Of a stretch of DNA of 64,000 bases, positions 18,739 to 28,104 are shown piece after piece. The DNA is taken from positions 5,709,501 to 5,773,500 of the forward strand of contig NZ_CP108356.1 of the NCBI RefSeq assembly GCF_036237315.1, read 5' to 3'. Both the position numbers and the translations under genes were made by a program. Positions within the stretch are counted from its first letter, which is position 1. Every line of letters begins with the position of its first letter. A model generated the notes under the pieces. That model searched no databases. It was not told where the DNA came from and saw nothing but the letters and a program-made list of their open reading frames with translations. The stretch comes from Streptomyces sp. NBC_01351 (GTDB taxonomy: Bacteria; Actinomycetota; Actinomycetes; Streptomycetales; Streptomycetaceae).

Positions 18739-20013
18739 TCACGCCGGAGGCAGCGACACCGTGGCCACGGCACCCGAGGGCTCCGCGTTCGCGAGGGTCA
18801 CCCGGGCTCCGATCACCTGCGCCTGGCCGAGCGCGATCGTCAGGCCCAGCCCCGTGCCCTGGCCGCGTTCGGTCGTACCCGTCAGGAACCGCTGCGGGCC
18901 CTCGCGCAGCACCCGCTCCGGGAAACCGGGACCCCGGTCCCGGACCGTCACGGTCGTACCCGACACCGTCACCGTGACCGGGTCCCCGCCGTGCCGCCGG
19001 GCATTGGCCAGCAGGTTCGTCAGGATCCGCTCCAACCGCCGCACGTCGGTGCGCACGTACGCCTCCTCCGCCGCGCCGGCCACCTTCGCGGGCACCCCCG
19101 AGCGCCGCGCGATCGACTCCACCAGCGGACCCAGCCGGTGCGCCTCCAGCTGGGCCTCCTCCCTGTTCGCGTCGAGCCGGGCCACCTCCAGCAGGTCCTC
19201 GGTCAGGCTCCGCAGTGCCGCGACCCGGTCCCGGACCAGCTCCGTCGGCCGCCCCGCGGGCAGCAGTTCGGCGGCGGTGTGCAGGCCCGTCAGAGGGGTC
19301 CGCAGCTCGTGCGCCACGTCCGCCGTGAACCGCTGCTCGGCCTCCAGCCGTTGCTGGAGGCTGGCCGCCATCGTGTCGACCGCCGAGGACAGTTCGGCGA
19401 CCTCGTCGCGGCTCCCCGGCAGCCCCGGCGGCCCGATACGTGCGTCCAGTTCGCCCGCGCTGATCCGGCGGGCCGTCTCCGCCGCCGTCCGCAGCTCCCG
19501 GCTCAGGCGGCTGGCGAGCAGCGCCCCGCCGGTCGCCGCGAGCGCCACGACCAGGGCCCCGTACGCCACGAGCGCCCGGTCCAGGTCGGCCAGTTCGGCG
19601 CGGTCGGCCGCCAGCGACTGCCGTACGGAGAGCACGTGTTCCCCGCCGATCGGCCGGGCCGCCCACACCGCCGGGTCCGGGCCCGACATGTCGAGGTAGG
19701 TGCTGCGCTGCCCGGCGAGCGCCGAGGCCCGCAGCGCGGGCGGGAGCCGCGGGGAGTCGATCCGGCCGTCGCTGTCGCCGCCCATGTCGAAGTCGAGCCG
19801 GCCGGTGAGCTCGTACAGCTTCCGTACGCTGATCAGCTGGGCGGTGGCGCTCGCGCGCGCCGCGTCGCCGATCTGGCGGGCCCGCGCCTCGTGGATGAGG
19901 AGCCCGATGGCGACCGCGACGAGGGAGCAGCCGACGGCGAGCAGCACGGAGATCTTCCAGCGCAGGCCGAGGGCCCGCACCAGGTGCCGGCAGCGGATCA
20001 GGGCGGCTCTCAC
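18739..20013 (-). CDS. Sensor histidine kinase without an adjacent response regulator
   Basis: A 424-residue membrane kinase with TM1 near 13-33 (ISVLLAVGCSLVAVAIGLLI), an extracellular sensor loop of about 115 residues, TM2 near 155-180, a HAMP region, HisKA with the phospho-His in FTADVAHELRTPL, and HATPase with the N box LLANARRHGG and G boxes RDRGPGFP and GQGTGLGL. All catalytic motifs look intact. Its GTG overlaps the stop of the lipoprotein gene (20010-20013), so both are co-translated. No response regulator gene lies in either flank, so its partner must be encoded elsewhere or has been lost. Confidence 0.88.
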   Translation of the reverse strand: MRAALIRCRHLVRALGLRWKISVLLAVGCSLVAVAIGLLIHEARARQIGDAARASATAQLISVRKLYELTGRLDFDMGGDSDGRIDSPRLPPALRASALAGQRSTYLDMSGPDPAVWAARPIGGEHVLSVRQSLAADRAELADLDRALVAYGALVVALAATGGALLASRLSRELRTAAETARRISAGELDARIGPPGLPGSRDEVAELSSAVDTMAASLQQRLEAEQRFTADVAHELRTPLTGLHTAAELLPAGRPTELVRDRVAALRSLTEDLLEVARLDANREEAQLEAHRLGPLVESIARRSGVPAKVAGAAEEAYVRTDVRRLERILTNLLANARRHGGDPVTVTVSGTTVTVRDRGPGFPERVLREGPQRFLTGTTERGQGTGLGLTIALGQAQVIGARVTLANAEPSGAVATVSLPPA

Positions 20014-20696
20014 CGGGTGTTCCGCCCGTTCTGCGCGGAGGCGCTGGGCGCCGGGGATTCGACGGCGCACTCGGATTGGGGCTTGCGGAAGGTCCGCTCG
20101 TCGTTGACCACCGTCATCCGGTCGCCGTCCCAGTGGTAGCGGACGGCCTGCTCGGAGCCGTCGTCGGCGGCTATGCGGACGAGCAGGTCGGAGCCGATCG
20201 ACTCGGCCGTCAGCTGCCGGCCGATCGTGAGGAGGACGGAGACGATCTTTCCGCCGGCCACCGAGTAGACGCTGAGCGCCGAGCGCCCGGTCGGCGTGTC
20301 GGCAGCGACGATCAGATCCGGCTTCCCGTCGCCCGTCAGGTCCTTGTAGACGGGCGGACGGATGCCGACCCGGCCCGGCGCCTGGATGGCCTCGGCCTTG
20401 CCGACGTACGGCTTCATCCGGGGGTCCGCCTCGGCGACCTTCTTGGGGTCCACCCCGGCCATACCGTTCGCAGCCAGCGCGGGGGCGTTCTTGAGCGGCA
20501 TCGGCGGGGGCTCCCGCCGCCCCACCGCAGCGCCGGGGGCCTCGGTCCAGGCCGGCCAGAGCGGTTCGGGGCGCGGCTGCATGGACACGGGAGGCGCGGG
20601 CGATGCCGCCCCGAGCCCGCCGGGTGCGGCGCAGCCGCCGGCGGCCGCGCACAGGCACAGCAGGGCGGCGGAGAAACGGCGGGACGAAGGTGTCAT
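20010..20696 (-). CDS. Lipoprotein co-translated with the histidine kinase
   Basis: A 228-residue exported lipoprotein. The signal ends in a lipobox (LCAAAGGC) whose Cys is at about residue 22. Residues 105-200 contain an FG-GAP/VCBS-like strand (DLTGDGKPDLIVAAD) and a second strand unit (VRYHWDGDRMTVVNDERTF). It overlaps the kinase start by 4 bp. The arrangement resembles the CseA lipoprotein that modulates the CseBC cell-envelope system, but sigE and cseB are absent and I could not confirm similarity to CseA. A role as an extracellular modulator of the kinase is inference. Confidence 0.75.
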   Translation of the reverse strand: MTPSSRRFSAALLCLCAAAGGCAAPGGLGAASPAPPVSMQPRPEPLWPAWTEAPGAAVGRREPPPMPLKNAPALAANGMAGVDPKKVAEADPRMKPYVGKAEAIQAPGRVGIRPPVYKDLTGDGKPDLIVAADTPTGRSALSVYSVAGGKIVSVLLTIGRQLTAESIGSDLLVRIAADDGSEQAVRYHWDGDRMTVVNDERTFRKPQSECAVESPAPSASAQNGRNTR

Positions 20697-20864
20697 GGAA
20701 GAGGGAACCGTGAGGCGGGAGGGATCGGGGGACCGACGCTAGACGGCGGGGGTCACGGCCACCGGGAGGTTGTGTAACAGCGGTGCGTACGGTGGAGTGA
20801 CGGCGGAAAGTCGGGACTTTCGGCCCGCCTCGCGGACGCCGCGCCCTACCCGAAGGAGAGCCCC

Positions 20865-21308
20865 GTGACATCGGCCGTCCGGCCATACGATCCCACCGCC
20901 CCGCTCCCGTTCTTCGTCTACGGGACGCTGCGACCGGGCGAGGTCAACCACGACCTGTTCCTGCGCGGCCGCACGGCCGCGGAGGAGCCCGCGAGCCTCC
21001 CGGACGCGGCGCTCTACGACGGCCCCGGCTATCCGTACGCGGTGACGCGGCGCGGCTCGGCCGTCATCGGGGAGCTGATCACCGCCACACCGGGCGCGTA
21101 CGGGGAGCTGCTGGCCGCGCTGGACCTGCTGGAGGAGTACCGGGGCCCGGGTCGCCCGGGGAACGTGTACGACCGGATCGCCTGCGACGTCTTGCGCCCC
21201 GACGGCACCCCCGTCCGCGCCTGGGTCTACCTGGCGGCCCCGCCGTTGGCGCGCCGGCTGACGGAGTCGGGCACCGAGATACCGGGCGGGGACTGGCTGC
21301 GGCGCTAG
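20865..21308 (+). CDS. Gamma-glutamylcyclotransferase-like (GGCT/AIG2) protein
   Basis: A 147-residue GGCT-fold protein. It has the substrate-binding motif FFVYGTLRPGEVNHDLF (YGTLRxGxxN) and the catalytic Glu region LDLLEEYRGPG. The family cleaves gamma-glutamyl amino acids to 5-oxoproline or releases amine adducts; the actual substrate is unknown. GTG 20865 follows GAAGGAG. It is convergent with dnaG, 10 bp apart. Confidence 0.85.
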   Translation: MTSAVRPYDPTAPLPFFVYGTLRPGEVNHDLFLRGRTAAEEPASLPDAALYDGPGYPYAVTRRGSAVIGELITATPGAYGELLAALDLLEEYRGPGRPGNVYDRIACDVLRPDGTPVRAWVYLAAPPLARRLTESGTEIPGGDWLRR

Positions 21309-21317
21309 GGCGGGGCG

Positions 21318-23228
21318 CTAGAGCCCCTCGGCGCCCCGGTTGCGCAGGCGTCGGCCGTACTGCTGGAGCACCCACAGCTCCTCCTGTACGGCGGCCAGTT
21401 GCTCCGGCGGGGCTTGTGAGCCCAGCCGGGACAGGGTGCCCTGGATCTCGTGCACCCGGCGGTCCACGGCGCGCAGCCGGACCTGGACCAGCTGGACGCC
21501 CGCGTACATCTCGTCCACCGTCTTCGCGTGGATGGCCTCGACCGCCAGCTCGGTGACCAGCGCGCGCACGGTGTCGTTCGGCGCGGCCTCGCGGACCCGG
21601 GCCAGGTAGTCCTCGGTGCCCAGCGAGGCGCCCCCCGCGTCCTGGATGGCCTGGCGCACGGCCGCGTACGGCGGGGCGGTGAACTCGTCCATCCCATAGG
21701 CGTCGAAGGCCGGGGAGACCAGCGCCGGCCGCTGCAGCGCCAGCTTCAGCAGCTCGCGCTCGGTGCGGTGGGCCGGGCTGCGCAGGTTCAGCGCGGGCCC
21801 CCCGGCCGGCTGGGCGGCGGGCGCGGAGGTGGACTCGTACGACTGCTGCCGGCCGCCGCCGCGGCCCTGCTGCTGGGGCTGGTTCCCGCGCTCCCGCGCC
21901 CAGCGCGCCAGCTGCGCGACCCGCTTGACCACGAACTGCTCGTCGCGGATGCCCAGCATGCCCGCCAGCTGGACCGCCGACTCGTGCTGGATCGCGATGT
22001 TCTTGATGTTGGCGACGACCGGAGCCGCCTCGTCCAGGGCGGCCGCGCGCCCCGCCGGGTTCTCCAGGTTGTGCCGGGCGACGAGGTGCCGCAGGGCGAA
22101 TTCGAAGAGAGGGGTACGCGACTCCACCAGGGAGGCCACCGCCGCGTCCCCCTGTGCGAGGCGCAGGTCGCAGGGGTCCATGCCGCCAGGGGTGATCGCG
22201 ATCGAGGTCTCCGCGGCGAACTTCTGGTCGTCCTCGAAGGCCCGCAGCGCGGCCTTCTGGCCCGCCGCGTCGCCGTCGAAGGTGAAGATCACCTCGGCGG
22301 TTGCGTTGTCCATCAGCAGCCGGCGCAGGATCTTGATGTGGTCCCCGCCGAAGGCCGTGCCGCAGGTCGCGATCGCGGTCGTGACCCCGGCCATGTGGCA
22401 GGCCATCACGTCCGTGTAACCCTCGACCACCACGGCCCGGGAGCCTTTTGCGATCTCCTTCTTCGCCAGGTCGATGCCGTACAGAACCTGGGACTTCTTG
22501 TAGATCGCCGTCTCGGGGGTGTTCAGGTACTTGGGGCCGTTGTCGTCGTCGCGCAGCTTGCGCGCGCCGAAGCCGACCACCTCGCCGCTGATGTCGCGGA
22601 TCGGCCACATCAGCCGGCCGCGGAAGCGGTCGATGGGCTTGCCGCTGCGGCTGTCCTGGGCGAGCCCGGAGGTGATCAGCTCCTTGTCGCTGAAGCCCTT
22701 GCCGCGCAGGAAGCGGGTCAGGTGGTCCCAGCCGGCCGGGCTGTAGCCCACGCTGAAGTGCGCGGCCGCGGCCTGGTCGAAGCCGCGCTCCGCCAGGAAC
22801 CTGCGGCCGATCTCCGCCTCGGCGCTGCCCAGCTGCTCCTCGTAGAACTGGGCGGCCGCCTTGTGGGCCTCGACGAGCCGGATGCGCTCGCCGCGGCCGC
22901 TGGTGCCGGCGGTGTAGCCACCCTCCTCGTACCGCAGGGTGATGCCCGCCTGGCCGGCGAGCCGCTCGACCGCCTCCGAGAAGGAGAGGTGGTCGATCTT
23001 CATGATGAAGTCGAGGGTGTCCCCGCCGGCCTGGCAGCCGAAGCAGTGGTAGAGCCCCTTGCTGGGGCTGACCTGGAAGGACGGGGACTTCTCGTCGTGG
23101 AAGGGGCAGAGGCCCTTGAGGTTGCCGCCGCCCGCGTTGCGCAGCTGGAGGTAGTCGGAGACCACGGCGTCGATCGGGACCGCGTCCCGTACCGCCTTCA
23201 CGTCGTCGTCATTGATCCGTCCTGCCAC
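21318..23228 (-). CDS. dnaG: DNA primase
   Basis: A 636-residue primase that makes RNA primers at the replication fork. The N-terminal CHC2 zinc finger reads CPFHDEKSPSF ... YHCFGCQ. The catalytic Toprim domain has VVVEGYTDVMACHMAGV and FDGDAAGQKA (DxD). The C-terminal third, after a Gln/Gly-rich linker near residue 450, is the DnaB helicase-binding region, which varies between species. GTG 23228 is the standard start (AGRINDDDVKAVRDAV). The position next to dgt and the reductase gene is conserved in Streptomyces. Confidence 0.96.
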   Translation of the reverse strand: MAGRINDDDVKAVRDAVPIDAVVSDYLQLRNAGGGNLKGLCPFHDEKSPSFQVSPSKGLYHCFGCQAGGDTLDFIMKIDHLSFSEAVERLAGQAGITLRYEEGGYTAGTSGRGERIRLVEAHKAAAQFYEEQLGSAEAEIGRRFLAERGFDQAAAAHFSVGYSPAGWDHLTRFLRGKGFSDKELITSGLAQDSRSGKPIDRFRGRLMWPIRDISGEVVGFGARKLRDDDNGPKYLNTPETAIYKKSQVLYGIDLAKKEIAKGSRAVVVEGYTDVMACHMAGVTTAIATCGTAFGGDHIKILRRLLMDNATAEVIFTFDGDAAGQKAALRAFEDDQKFAAETSIAITPGGMDPCDLRLAQGDAAVASLVESRTPLFEFALRHLVARHNLENPAGRAAALDEAAPVVANIKNIAIQHESAVQLAGMLGIRDEQFVVKRVAQLARWARERGNQPQQQGRGGGRQQSYESTSAPAAQPAGGPALNLRSPAHRTERELLKLALQRPALVSPAFDAYGMDEFTAPPYAAVRQAIQDAGGASLGTEDYLARVREAAPNDTVRALVTELAVEAIHAKTVDEMYAGVQLVQVRLRAVDRRVHEIQGTLSRLGSQAPPEQLAAVQEELWVLQQYGRRLRNRGAEGL

Positions 23229-23282
23229 CCGTGAAGTCTACGGCCGGGCACCGACAAACCCGTCAGGCCCCCCAGGGGCCCG

Positions 23283-24548
23283 TCATGCCGGGATCAGAGA
23301 CTCAAGCGGAACGGACGGATCCGCCAGTGCGTCGCGGTCAACCGGGGCCTTTGACCTGATCAGAGCCTGGATGTGCTCGGTCACGTCCCACACGTTCACG
23401 TTCATTCCGGCCAGCACCCGTCCCTCCGAGAGCCAGAACGCGATGAACTCGCGCTTGCCCACGTCCCCGCGGATCAGCACCTGGTCGTAGCCGCCCGGCG
23501 GTGCGTAGCCCGAGTACTCCAGACCCACGTCGTACTGGTCGGAGAAGAAGTACGGCACCCGGTCGTACGCGACCTCCTGGCCCAGCATCGCCCGCGCCGC
23601 CGCAGGCCCGCCGTTGAGGGCGTTCGCCCAGTGCTCCACCCGCAGCCGGGTCCCGAGCACCGGATGGTGGGCGGCCGCCACGTCCCCGACCGCGTAGACG
23701 TCCGGGTCCGAGGTGCACAGCGAGGCGTCCACGGCGATCCCGCCGCCGTGCTCCCGGTCGACCAGGGCCAGCCCCGAGGTCTCGGCGAGCGCGGTCCGTG
23801 GCGCCGCCCCGATCGCGGCGAGCACCGCGTGCGCCGGGTGCTCCTCCCCGTCGTCCGTACGGGCGGCCAGCACCATGCCGTCGTGGCCGACGATCTCGGT
23901 GAGCCGGGCCCCGAAGTGGAAGCGCACCCCGTGCTCGGCGTGCAGGTCCCCGAAGAGCCGGCCGATCTCCGGACCGAGCACCGAGTGCAGCGGGGTCGCC
24001 TCCGGCTCGACCACGGTCACCTCGGCGCCGTACCCGCGGGCCGCCGCGGCGACCTCCAGGCCGATCCATCCGGCGCCCGCGATCAGCAGGTGCCCGTTGT
24101 CCCGGCCGAGGGTGGCCAGTACGCCCTTCAGCCGCTCCGCGTGGGCGAGCCGGCGCAGGTGGTGCACCCCGGCCAGGCCCGTGCCCGGGATGTCGAGGCG
24201 GCGCGGCTCGGCCCCGGTGGCCAGCAGCAGCTTGTCGTAGTGCAGCGCCGTGCCGTCGCCGAGGACCACCCTCTTGGCCTCGCGGTCCAGGTGGACCGCG
24301 GGCTGCCCGAGGTGCAGCTCGATGTCGGAGGCCGCGTACCAGGACGGCTCGTGGACGAAGACGCTCTCGCGCTCCTCCTTGCCCGTGAGGTAGCCCTTGG
24401 ACAGCGGGGGACGTTCGTAGGGGTGGTCGCGCTCGTCGCCGATCAGGATCACCCGCCCCGTGAACCCCTCGGACCTCAGCGTTTCGGCCGCTTTCGCCCC
24501 GGCCAGCCCCGCCCCGACGATGACGAACGTCCGGTGTGCGTCGACCAC
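23283..24548 (-). CDS. NAD(P)/FAD-dependent ferredoxin-type reductase
   Basis: A 421-residue reductase of the rhodocoxin/putidaredoxin-reductase type. It has the FAD motif FVIVGAGLAGAKAAETLR, the NAD motif LLIAGAGWIGLEVAAAARG, the second FAD motif DPDVYAVGDVAAAHHP, and the C-terminal reductase domain with AFWLSEGRVLAGMNVNVWDV. It transfers electrons from NAD(P)H to a ferredoxin, often for a P450 or Rieske oxygenase; no ferredoxin gene is adjacent. Start: GTG 24548, because AGGAGG lies 6 nt upstream; the ATG at 24563 overlaps that site. Confidence 0.88.
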   Translation of the reverse strand: MVDAHRTFVIVGAGLAGAKAAETLRSEGFTGRVILIGDERDHPYERPPLSKGYLTGKEERESVFVHEPSWYAASDIELHLGQPAVHLDREAKRVVLGDGTALHYDKLLLATGAEPRRLDIPGTGLAGVHHLRRLAHAERLKGVLATLGRDNGHLLIAGAGWIGLEVAAAARGYGAEVTVVEPEATPLHSVLGPEIGRLFGDLHAEHGVRFHFGARLTEIVGHDGMVLAARTDDGEEHPAHAVLAAIGAAPRTALAETSGLALVDREHGGGIAVDASLCTSDPDVYAVGDVAAAHHPVLGTRLRVEHWANALNGGPAAARAMLGQEVAYDRVPYFFSDQYDVGLEYSGYAPPGGYDQVLIRGDVGKREFIAFWLSEGRVLAGMNVNVWDVTEHIQALIRSKAPVDRDALADPSVPLESLIPA

Positions 24549-24641
24549 GTGATGCCTCCTCATAACCTCACCGCCACATGCGACCACATGCGAGCGTCCC
24601 GCAATGAGCCTGCCGCGTGAAGGGGGAGTGGCCCGATCAGC

Positions 24642-25970
24642 TCACCCTTCGGCGCGTCGCGTGCGCTGCGTGAGGCGCGCGTGCAGCGAACGTGCGGATG
24701 CGTCGGTGAGACACGCGATCTGGTCGATGACCGCCCGCTTCCTGGCCTTCTCGTCCGGCGCCGCGTCGAAGATCGCCCGGAACTGGGGGTCCAGCCCCTC
24801 GGGCGCGCGGGCTTGGAGCGCCTCCGCGAGTTCGGCCAGGACGATGCGCTGGTCGGCGCGGATCCGCTCCTGCTCGTCGCGCTGCATGACGTAGAGGTCC
24901 GCGACCGCCTTCAGTACCGCGCACTCGTTGCGCGCGGCGCGGGGGACCACCAGCTCCGCGCCGTACCGGGTCAGCCGACCGCTGCCGTAGGCCTCCCGCG
25001 TGGCCCCCTCGGCGGCCAGGCAGAAACGGCCGATGAGCTGGCTCGTGGCGTCCTTCAGGCGGGACTGGGCCACGGCCGAGCCGTCGTACCCGTGGGGCCA
25101 CCACTCCTGCTCCATCAGCCGGTCGAGGGCCTCACGGAGCTCGTCGGGCGAGGTGTCGGCGGGCACGTAGCGGCCGATGGCCACCCGCCAGATCGCGGCG
25201 CGCTCGGGCTCGGCGTGGAGCAGGTTGGGGTCGAGGTGGCCGGCGTGCAGACCGTCCTCGAAGTCGTGGACGGAGTACGCGACGTCGTCCGCCCAGTCCA
25301 TGACCTGCGCCTCGAAGCACTTGCGGTCCGCGGGCGCGCCGCGGCGCAGCCACTCGAAGACCGGCAGGTCGTCCTCGTACGCGCCGAACTTCACCGAACC
25401 GGGGTCGGTGGGGTGGTCCCCGCGGGCCCACGGGTACTTGGTGGCGGCGTCCAGGCAGGCCCGGGTGAGGTTGAGGCCGACGCTGACGAGCTCGCCGCCG
25501 CGCTCGGGATCGGGCACGAACCGCTTGGGCTCCAGGCGGGTCAGCAGCCGCAGCGACTGGGCGTTGCCCTCGAAACCCCCGCAGTCCTTGGCGAATTCGT
25601 TGAGCGCCTCCTCGCCGTTGTGGCCGAAGGGCGGGTGGCCCATGTCGTGGGAGAGGCAGGCGGCCTCGACGAGGTCGGGGTCGCAGCCGAGCGCGGCGCC
25701 GAGCTCCCGGCCGACCTGGGCGCACTCCAGGGAGTGGGTCAGCCGGGTGCGGGGGCTCGCGTCCCAGTCGTACGAGCGGGTGCCGGGAGTGACCACCTGG
25801 GTCTTTCCGGCGAGCCGGCGCAGCGCGGCGGAGTGCAGGACGCGCGCCCGGTCGCGCTGGAAGGCGGTCCGGCCGGGCCGCTTGTCGGGCTCGACGGCCC
25901 AGCGTTCGGTGGCGGAGGCGTCGTAGAGGTCGTCCTGGGCGTCTGCGGGGGCGTGCGCGGTGCCTTCCAT
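24642..25970 (-). CDS. dgt: Deoxyguanosinetriphosphate triphosphohydrolase
   Basis: A 442-residue HD-domain enzyme that hydrolyses dGTP (or other dNTPs) to nucleoside and triphosphate, affecting nucleotide pools. Metal-binding HD motifs are visible: [31 protein letters not shown] (the HD pair) and the later [15 protein letters not shown]. The ATG at 25970 follows AAGGA; the open frame extends upstream to 26057 without family-like sequence. A TnpB element now occupies the upstream intergenic region, starting about 65 bp before the start codon, and may have altered the promoter. Confidence 0.92.
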   Translation of the reverse strand: MEGTAHAPADAQDDLYDASATERWAVEPDKRPGRTAFQRDRARVLHSAALRRLAGKTQVVTPGTRSYDWDASPRTRLTHSLECAQVGRELGAALGCDPDLVEAACLSHDMGHPPFGHNGEEALNEFAKDCGGFEGNAQSLRLLTRLEPKRFVPDPERGGELVSVGLNLTRACLDAATKYPWARGDHPTDPGSVKFGAYEDDLPVFEWLRRGAPADRKCFEAQVMDWADDVAYSVHDFEDGLHAGHLDPNLLHAEPERAAIWRVAIGRYVPADTSPDELREALDRLMEQEWWPHGYDGSAVAQSRLKDATSQLIGRFCLAAEGATREAYGSGRLTRYGAELVVPRAARNECAVLKAVADLYVMQRDEQERIRADQRIVLAELAEALQARAPEGLDPQFRAIFDAAPDEKARKRAVIDQIACLTDASARSLHARLTQRTRRAEG

Positions 25971-26085
25971 CAGTCCTTCTTTCGAGGGGACCACCAGCTT
26001 CGGCGGGGTGGGGGGAATCGTGGTGGCCGATAGGTTGACGGCACCGGATTTGACCATGGTGGACGTTGAGGGGGTGGGTCGGATG

Positions 26086-27291
26086 ATGCGTGCCTACAAG
26101 TTCTTGATGCGGCCCACCGTGGGCCAGAACATCGCTCTGGGCGAGATGCTGAGGGATCACTGCTCCCTCTACAACGGAGCCTTGCAGGAACGCCGCGATG
26201 CCTACCGGCACGTTTCGAAGACGACGGTCAGGTACGGGGATCAGTCGGCGCAGCTCAAGGAGATCCGGGCATTCGATCCGGAGGGACAGGGGCGCTGGTC
26301 GTTCTCCTCGCAGCAGGCCACGCTGCGCCGTCTCGACAAGGCGTTCGCCGCGTTCTTCGAGGGGGTCAAGGACCGGCGGACAGCCGGCTACCCCAGATTC
26401 AAGGGCGTGGGGCACTTCGACACGGTGGTGTTCCCCAGGGACGGGGACGGCTGCCGCTGGGACTCCACCCCGCTTGGCCCACAGACCCGGGTGCGTCTGC
26501 AAGGCGTCGGACACATCAGGGTCCACCAGCACCGGCCGGTACGCGGCCAGGTCAAGACGGTCGCCGTCAGGCGTGAGGGCAAGCGTTGGTACCTGATTCT
26601 CACCTGCGGCGATGTTCCGGCCGAGCCGCTTCCGCAGACGGGTAGCCAGGTTGGTATCGACATGGGTGTAACGCATTTCCTGACCAAGTCCGACGGTGTG
26701 CACGTTGCCAACCCACGGCTTCTCGAAGCCTCGGCTGAGTCCCTGGCCGAAGCGCAACGCCACCTGGCGACGTTCCCCAAGCGGACGGGGCGCCGTACCA
26801 AGGCACACCGGGCAGCGGCGCGGAAGGTCGCCACGCTGCATGCGAAGATCCGGCGGAAGCGTCTGGACCACCATCACAAAGTCGCCCTCGATCTCGTACG
26901 TGAGTACGACGTGATCGGACATGAGCGGCTCAACACGGTGGGCATGACCAAAGCGCCGGCGCCCAGGCCCGACCCCGAACGGCCTGGCAACTTCCTGCCG
27001 AACAAAGCAGCTGCGAAAGCGGGCTTGAGTCGAAGCGTTTTTGACGCGGGTTGGGGCATTTTTCTGGGAATCCTGGCGGACAAGGCTGAGAGCGCCGGTC
27101 GCCGAGTAATCCCGGTCAATGCCCGCGACACCTCCCGTACGTGCCCCGAATGCGGGCACGCTGCCAAGGAGAATCGCACCACCCAGGCAAAGTTCGAGTG
27201 CACCGCATGCGGGTTCCTCGCGAACGCCGACCACGTCGGAGCTTTGAACGTCCTCAGCAGGGCCGGGCTGGCCCTCTGTGCCGGGGCCTAG
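26086..27291 (+). CDS. tnpB: TnpB, RNA-guided nuclease of the IS605 group
   Basis: A 401-residue protein starting [14 protein letters not shown], the typical TnpB opening (ATG 26083 is equally possible). Its RuvC nuclease residues are all present: Asp192 in QVGIDMGV, Glu280 in VIGHERL and Asp382 in [10 protein letters not shown] zinc ribbon CPECG ... CTACG lies between the last two. TnpB cuts DNA next to a short target motif, guided by an RNA from the element's right end. Complete catalytic residues and an intact frame suggest a functional nuclease. The frame is open upstream to 25960, but that part is host DNA. Confidence 0.9.
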   Translation: MRAYKFLMRPTVGQNIALGEMLRDHCSLYNGALQERRDAYRHVSKTTVRYGDQSAQLKEIRAFDPEGQGRWSFSSQQATLRRLDKAFAAFFEGVKDRRTAGYPRFKGVGHFDTVVFPRDGDGCRWDSTPLGPQTRVRLQGVGHIRVHQHRPVRGQVKTVAVRREGKRWYLILTCGDVPAEPLPQTGSQVGIDMGVTHFLTKSDGVHVANPRLLEASAESLAEAQRHLATFPKRTGRRTKAHRAAARKVATLHAKIRRKRLDHHHKVALDLVREYDVIGHERLNTVGMTKAPAPRPDPERPGNFLPNKAAAKAGLSRSVFDAGWGIFLGILADKAESAGRRVIPVNARDTSRTCPECGHAAKENRTTQAKFECTACGFLANADHVGALNVLSRAGLALCAGA

Positions 27292-27336
27292 CCGCCGACG
27301 CAGGAAGCCCGCGCTCTCAGGCGGGGGTGGAGTCAC
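27292..27336 (+). ncRNA. 3' end of the TnpB guide RNA (omega RNA) and right end of the element
   Basis: Immediately after the tnpB stop lies AGGAAGCCCGCGCTCTCAGG followed by CGGGGGTGGAGTCAC, the hairpin-plus-GTCAC ending typical of the right ends of these elements. The omega RNA scaffold would start inside the tnpB 3' coding region and end here; the guide would be the flanking bases starting GAAGAGACGG at 27337. Boundaries are by pattern only. Confidence 0.55.
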
Positions 27337-27372
27337 GAAGAGACGGTAACCGGAACCTCTGACAAACCGGGA

Positions 27373-28104
27373 TCAGGCGGAGACGAGTTCCGGCCGAACG
27401 AGGCTGACGGGAAGGGCGCGGGCCTCGTCGTAGCGGTGGAGCAGCAGCCGGGCGAGGGCCGGGTGGTCGCCGAGCGGGGCGGCGGCCAGGGCGGGCGCGG
27501 CCGACGCGCACTGGGTGGCGAAGCGGCCGGGTGCGGCGAAGTACGAGGCCACGGCGATGCGGTGGTGGCCGCGGGCGGCCAGTGCCCGGACCGCGTCCGG
27601 CACGGTGGGCGCGGCGGCCGAGGCGTAGGCGGGGACCACGGGGGCGCCGCCGAGGCGTTCGGACAGCAGGGCGGCGGTGCGGCGGGTGTCGGCGGCCGAG
27701 TCGGGGTCGCGGGACCCGGCCGCGGCGAGGACCACGGCCGCGCCGGGGTTCGGGGTCCAGCCGGACTCCACGAGGCGTTCGTACAGGGCCTCGACGAGGA
27801 GCGGGTGCGGGCCGAGGGGTGCGGCGACCCGGGTGCGCAGGTGCGCGGCCCGGGCGGCGGCCGCGGGGAGGTCCCGCTTCACGTGGTGGCCGCGGCCGAG
27901 CAGCAGCGGTACGAGCACCGCCGCGCCGGACACCTCGCGCAGGGTGTCGTCGAGCAGCGGCAGGTTCAGCTCGATGTGCCCGAGGCGGACGTCGAGGCGG
28001 GGCCGGAGCTCGCGGACGCGGTCGAGGAGGGCGAGGGCGGTGTGCAGGGCGCGCGGGTCCCGGCTGCCGTGGGCCACGGCGACGAGGGTGGGCTGCTGCT
28101 GCAT
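27373..28104 (-). CDS. Sirohydrochlorin chelatase (CbiX family)
   Basis: A 243-residue protein with two CbiX-like halves. The first has LVAVAHGSRDPRAL, where the His is the metal-binding/catalytic residue, and VLVPLLLGRGHHVKRDLP. The second half (VVLAAAGSRDPDSAADTR ... VASYFAAPGRFATQC) has lost the His at the matching place, as is common. It inserts Fe2+ into sirohydrochlorin to form siroheme, the NirB cofactor. ATG 28104 follows GGAG. It lies downstream of, and overlaps, a small ORF from 28265 whose promoter has a GlnR-like box, tying it to nitrate assimilation. Confidence 0.85.
   Translation of the reverse strand: MQQQPTLVAVAHGSRDPRALHTALALLDRVRELRPRLDVRLGHIELNLPLLDDTLREVSGAAVLVPLLLGRGHHVKRDLPAAAARAAHLRTRVAAPLGPHPLLVEALYERLVESGWTPNPGAAVVLAAAGSRDPDSAADTRRTAALLSERLGGAPVVPAYASAAAPTVPDAVRALAARGHHRIAVASYFAAPGRFATQCASAAPALAAAPLGDHPALARLLLHRYDEARALPVSLVRPELVSA

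Larger units (their letters stand above)
26035..27336 (+). mobile_element. Solitary IS200/IS605-group TnpB element
   Basis: A tnpB-only insertion between dgt and cbiX. The proposed left edge follows the pentamer TTGAC at 26035-26039, which matches the target motif class used by IS605 elements; a second TTGAC at 26050-26054 is an alternative. The right end is the hairpin and AGTCAC at about 27308-27336. No tnpA is present, so mobility would need a transposase in trans. Removing 26040-27336 would leave an intergenic region of about 105 bp. Confidence 0.6.

Noticed and set aside
18739..20696. Assignment as the CseA-CseC part of the sigE operon
   Set aside because: Neither sigE nor cseB is adjacent and similarity of the lipoprotein to CseA cannot be judged without a search.
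25960..26082. Upstream extension of tnpB
   Set aside because: This stretch overlaps the dgt start and probable host DNA; TnpB proteins begin MRAYKF.
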